NCBI GenBank assembly: GCA_017959135.1
Contig: JAGDBH010000144.1
Coordinates: 1-8,060 of the forward strand
Length of the DNA stretch: 8,060 nt
Source of the DNA: Succinivibrio sp.
GTDB lineage: Bacteria > Pseudomonadota > Gammaproteobacteria > Enterobacterales > Succinivibrionaceae
Reading direction: 5' to 3'
Part shown: positions 6,488-8,060 of the stretch, piece by piece
How the letters are laid out: every line of letters begins with the position of its first letter
Position numbering within the stretch: the first letter of the stretch is position 1
Made by a program: the position numbers and the translations under genes
Notes under the pieces: model-generated
Told to the model about the DNA's origin: nothing
The model's input: only the letters and a program-made list of their open reading frames with translations
Databases searched by the model: none

Positions 6488-7007
6488 TTAGCTCTGACTG
6501 ACGCTGATATGTGTTTGATTTTATGTTGTTATTTATAAAAAACAACCTGACACCATCATTTCTCCCTATTAAAGGACACAATGAATTATTTACATGCACA
6601 AAATCACTTTTGAGGTGCATTTTCCCTGGAAAAATAATTCCTTTTCCGAGAGTTGCCAGCACCTTAAGCATCCGTGCGTAAATTTAGTGCAAAGTCGCAA
6701 GGTCTAGTATAAATTTGCTCAAAAAATTAAATTTTGACGAGATTCAATAAATTGATAAAAAGAAAAAACTTAGGATAATTATTTGAATTTAAAACGAGTT
6801 TTATTAAATATTAATTTAAAGCTCTGATATAGAACTTACCTTTTCCTACGAAAATTATTAAAAGCAAAAAACAAAAAATACTGTTTTCCTTTGATGGTTA
6901 TTATGATTCTGAGCTTTATTTATCTATGCCTTAAGATGACTAGAGAAGAGGCTTATGACATATTTTTTCACAGTTGTTTTTAAGATTCAGACAGTTATAT
7001 CAGCTCT

Positions 7008-7037
7008 TTTTCAAAATTTATCCTATATTTGTATAAG
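7008..7037 (+). promoter_or_regulatory. Candidate sigma-70 promoter of the orphan membrane-protein gene
   Basis: TTTTCA (7008-7013, four of six matches to TTGACA) and TATAAG (7032-7037, five of six to TATAAT) are 18 bases apart. They would start transcription near 7044, about 20 bases before the ATG at 7064. In AT-rich DNA chance matches are common, so this is tentative. Confidence 0.35.
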
Positions 7038-7063
7038 TACACAGATATTTCTCGGAGTTTATT

Positions 7064-7456
7064 ATGCTGTTAAATGTTGCATATGTAGTAGCTGGAGTTC
7101 TGCTGCTGTTCTTTATCTATGATATGTTTTTGAAGAAAAAACCTAATTTTCGCAGCCTAATGATTTTTGTGGCTGGCATCCTGAGTGTTGCAGCCTGCAC
7201 CTATATTCTTTCCACTAAAATTGAAGATCATCTTAATGACTCGTTGCATCGGGGACAGCCACGTTCCGTATCCTGCATGTTCAATAATCCTGTGGTAAAT
7301 CCTAAATCATTTACAGATGATGTAGCCAAATATGCTGCTCTGTGTAAGGATGATTATGAAAAGAAATACGGAGATTCAATCAGGATTCTACCTTCATATG
7401 AATATTCATTCATGGATTCAGGTGCATATCTTGATGTTACCTTTGATGTAATTTAA
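7064..7456 (+). CDS. Unrecognised 130-residue protein with two membrane helices
   Basis: I do not recognise a family. The protein has two hydrophobic segments, about residues 3-23 and 31-50, separated by a short basic loop (KKKPNFR, 24-30). The positive-inside rule places that loop in the cytoplasm and the last 80 residues in the periplasm. That domain (51-130) is polar and has just two cysteines, C71 and C94, which could form a disulfide. It ends with alternating aromatic and hydrophobic residues (SYEYSF, AYLDVTFDVI) suggestive of beta-strands. The ATG at 7064 has GGAG (7054-7057) at 6 bases, much like the GGAG-TTTATTT leader of the asparaginase gene, and a strong terminator lies 48 bases after the stop. 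It is monocistronic and divergent from the asparaginase gene. The Shine-Dalgarno, topology and terminator make it a likely real gene. Confidence 0.75.
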   Translation: MLLNVAYVVAGVLLLFFIYDMFLKKKPNFRSLMIFVAGILSVAACTYILSTKIEDHLNDSLHRGQPRSVSCMFNNPVVNPKSFTDDVAKYAALCKDDYEKKYGDSIRILPSYEYSFMDSGAYLDVTFDVI

Positions 7457-7503
7457 CTTATAAAAGATAAAGATAAAAAATAACAGCTTAGTAAAACTTC
7501 TTT

Positions 7504-7531
7504 AAAAAGCTATCTTAAGATAGCTTTTTTT
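7504..7531 (+). terminator. Rho-independent terminator, potentially bidirectional
   Basis: AAAAAGCTATC, the loop TTAA and GATAGCTTTTT form a perfect 11-bp stem (7504-7529), and a run of seven T covers 7525-7531. It follows the orphan membrane-protein gene by 48 bases. The A-tract on the 5' side gives T residues on the minus strand too, so it could also stop transcripts coming from the tnpB side. Confidence 0.85.
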
Positions 7532-7542
7532 ATTCCATAATA

Positions 7543-7585
7543 TTTTTACTCGGTTAAAACCGACTCGGTTGTAACCGAGTAAAAA
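7543..7585. repeat. Tandem CGGTT-N2-AACCG palindromes inside a 13-bp inverted repeat
   Basis: TTTTTACTCGGTT (7543-7555) and AACCGAGTAAAAA (7573-7585) are perfect inverted copies around 17 bases. Within this, CGGTTAAAACCG (7551-7562) and CGGTTGTAACCG (7566-7577) are two short palindromes in tandem with a 15-base period. The outer arms have T on the 5' side and A on the 3' side, opposite to an intrinsic terminator. The shape fits paired protein-binding sites or a dispersed REP-like element; function unknown. Confidence 0.6.
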
Positions 7586-7641
7586 CACAGAAGTTAAATC
7601 CTAAGCCAGTAAACCAGCGCAGATTCTGTCCGGCAATAAGA

Positions 7642-7752
7642 CTAGCACTGCTGACAATGAACACAGTCAGGACCAGAAAAGATCATCGCATAGGCTTTAA
7701 TTTTAATAGATGGATCTGCAGATTTTTTTACCTGCAGATCATAGAAAGACAA
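7642..7752 (-). pseudogene. Short open frame ending in a CxxCxxC tail, possible gene remnant
   Basis: From a TTG at 7750-7752, directly after an in-frame TAG, 36 codons read to a TAG at 7642-7644. The end reads KAYAMIFSGPDCVHCQQC. The CVHCQQC tail looks like the C-terminus of a real protein with a metal- or thiol-type cysteine cluster. There is no Shine-Dalgarno and no clear start, and it sits next to the insertion-element right end, so it may be the 3' piece of a gene cut by the insertion. A short frame can also arise by chance. I cannot name a family. Confidence 0.3.
7713..7740. repeat. Perfect 9-bp inverted repeat GATCTGCAG/CTGCAGATC
   Basis: GATCTGCAG (7713-7721) and CTGCAGATC (7732-7740) pair perfectly across the 10-base loop ATTTTTTTAC. 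It lies about 125 bases past the tnpB stop, beyond the candidate element end. It may be a second hairpin of the element end or belong to the flanking DNA. It lacks a T-run after the stem on either strand. Confidence 0.5.
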
Positions 7753-7760
7753 CTAGTGTT

Positions 7761-7865
7761 TTGAAAAATTAAACTAGGGAAACCTGAAGTTTCTTTCCAA
7801 GGCCGCTAGTTTGGATCTATAAAAAACTATAAAGATATATAAAAAGCTATAAATTTATAGGTTTT
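7761..7865 (-). ncRNA. IS200/IS605-type right end and probable omega-RNA (reRNA) 3' region
   Basis: TnpB-family elements encode their guide RNA across the tnpB 3' end and the right end. Immediately after the tnpB stop the minus strand has an AT-rich stretch with CTATAAATTTATAG (7847-7860, perfect palindrome). Next comes a bulged hairpin in which AAACTAG plus GGAAA pair with TTTCC plus CTAGTTT (7771-7812, 12 bp, a one-sided 7-base bulge). A few bases further lies TCAA (7761-7764), the tetranucleotide at the right-end cleavage site of IS608. Bulged subterminal hairpins are the TnpA recognition feature of this family. The exact end is inferred and the RNA is not shown directly; it may start inside tnpB. 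Confidence 0.45.
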
Positions 7866-8060
7866 CTACCAACTTCCTGCTTCAACACTGCTGGTTGCAA
7901 TCCCATTTATTTCTAAATCAGATAACAGAGCCGTCAGCTCTACAGGCATTAGTTCGGAGATAGCTTCTCCTACGATTTTTATCTGTTGTCTCAGGTTAAT
8001 TGCCGCGTTCAGGTCGCGATCTATTGTCAAGCCGCATTTTGGACATTCATAGCTTCGGTC
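7866..8060 (-). CDS. tnpB: TnpB (OrfB) RNA-guided nuclease, C-terminal fragment (runs off right edge)
   Basis: TnpB is the RNA-guided, RuvC-type DNA nuclease of IS200/IS605 and IS607 transposons and the ancestor of Cas12. The visible 64 residues begin DRSYECPKCGLTIDRDLNAA and continue INLRQQIK. YECPKCG is the second CxxC of the zinc-ribbon insert, and DRDLNAAINL is the RuvC-III motif with its catalytic Asp. The tail (ELMPVELTALL, ending SSVEAGSW) is typical of OrfB. The stop TAG is at 7866-7868. The first CxxC, RuvC-I and RuvC-II lie beyond the window, so intactness cannot be judged. No tnpA is visible. The right end lies just downstream. Confidence 0.93.
   Translation of the reverse strand, partial: DRSYECPKCGLTIDRDLNAAINLRQQIKIVGEAISELMPVELTALLSDLEINGIATSSVEAGSW

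Larger units (their letters stand above)
6383..7063. other. AT-rich divergent intergenic region, no convincing gene
   Basis: These 681 bases separate the divergently transcribed asparaginase and membrane-protein genes and must hold both promoters. Besides the elements listed separately, I see GTTGTT/AACAAC around a 10-base loop (6525-6546), TAAAAC-GA-GTTTTA (6790-6803) and TTAAAT-ATTA-ATTTAA (6804-6819). In such AT-rich DNA these are weak evidence of operators. A possible minus-strand promoter for the asparaginase gene is TTGTTT, 16 bases, TAAAAT within about 6517-6545, but its -35 matches at only three positions. I found no convincing FNR or CRP site, although E. coli ansB uses both regulators. 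Confidence 0.6.

Noticed and set aside
6363..6671. Minus-strand open frame of 102 codons upstream of the asparaginase gene
   Set aside because: It overlaps the asparaginase start by 20 bases in another frame, shows no family motif and lies in AT-rich intergenic DNA. Its composition is irregular. The asparaginase gene has its own good Shine-Dalgarno.
6383..6680. FNR or CRP sites expected from E. coli ansB regulation
   Set aside because: I found only partial half-sites such as GTGATTTTGTGCAT and TTTGATTTTATG; none matched the two-fold consensus well enough to report.
6894..6983. Plus-strand 29-codon frame starting MVIMILSFIYLCL, a possible small membrane peptide
   Set aside because: It has no Shine-Dalgarno in the bases before the ATG, no terminator, and sits in AT-rich DNA where hydrophobic codons arise by chance.
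7543..7585. Tandem palindrome as an intrinsic terminator
   Set aside because: The stem is preceded by T and followed by A on both strands, the reverse of the A-stem-T arrangement, and a proper terminator already lies at 7504-7531.

Overview
The window carries the start of a canonical flagellar basal-body operon on the minus strand, fliE-fliF-fliG-fliH-fliI. fliI runs off the left edge. A minus-strand type II L-asparaginase gene, a plus-strand orphan membrane-protein gene and the 3' end of an IS200/IS605-type tnpB with its right end follow. Moderate-to-low GC, gammaproteobacterial-type FliE/FliF/FliG, an AnsB-like periplasmic asparaginase and a sigma-54-like promoter before fliE suggest a flagellated gammaproteobacterium. 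An anaerobic gut or rumen lineage of the Aeromonadales/Succinivibrionaceae type would fit, but that placement is inference and not proven by anything here.

Layout: 1-128 fliI 5' end (-); 141-1562 fliH (-); 1581-2699 fliG (-); 2709-4550 fliF (-); 4579-5004 fliE (-). Then comes a leader with a Shine-Dalgarno-overlapping hairpin and a sigma-54-like promoter (5055-5071), a terminator (5176-5207), the asparaginase gene (5237-6382, -), and an AT-rich 681-base divergent intergenic region (6383-7063). After it lie an unrecognised two-helix membrane protein (7064-7456, +), a bidirectional terminator (7504-7531), a tandem palindrome (7543-7585), a short Cys-rich ORF remnant (7642-7752, -), the insertion-element right end (about 7761-7865) and the tnpB 3' end (7866-8060, -).

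How the genes work together: FliE joins rod to MS ring, FliF forms the MS ring, FliG is the rotor/switch protein on the ring, and FliH tethers and restrains the FliI ATPase of the export apparatus. The genes are 9-28 bases apart, each with its own Shine-Dalgarno, so one transcript from upstream of fliE probably covers all of them. All four complete flagellar proteins are longer than their enteric counterparts. FliH is the most unusual: it has an uninterrupted run of 16 glycines at exact four-residue spacing, plus a C-terminal extension built of four nine-residue tyrosine-led repeats. The asparaginase looks surface-tethered (Cys at the signal-peptide end, then a low-complexity linker) and has its own terminator, so it is not part of the flagellar operon.

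The right third is accessory DNA. No complete novel system is visible, but the FliH repeats, the tandem palindrome, the orphan membrane protein and the insertion-element end deserve follow-up.
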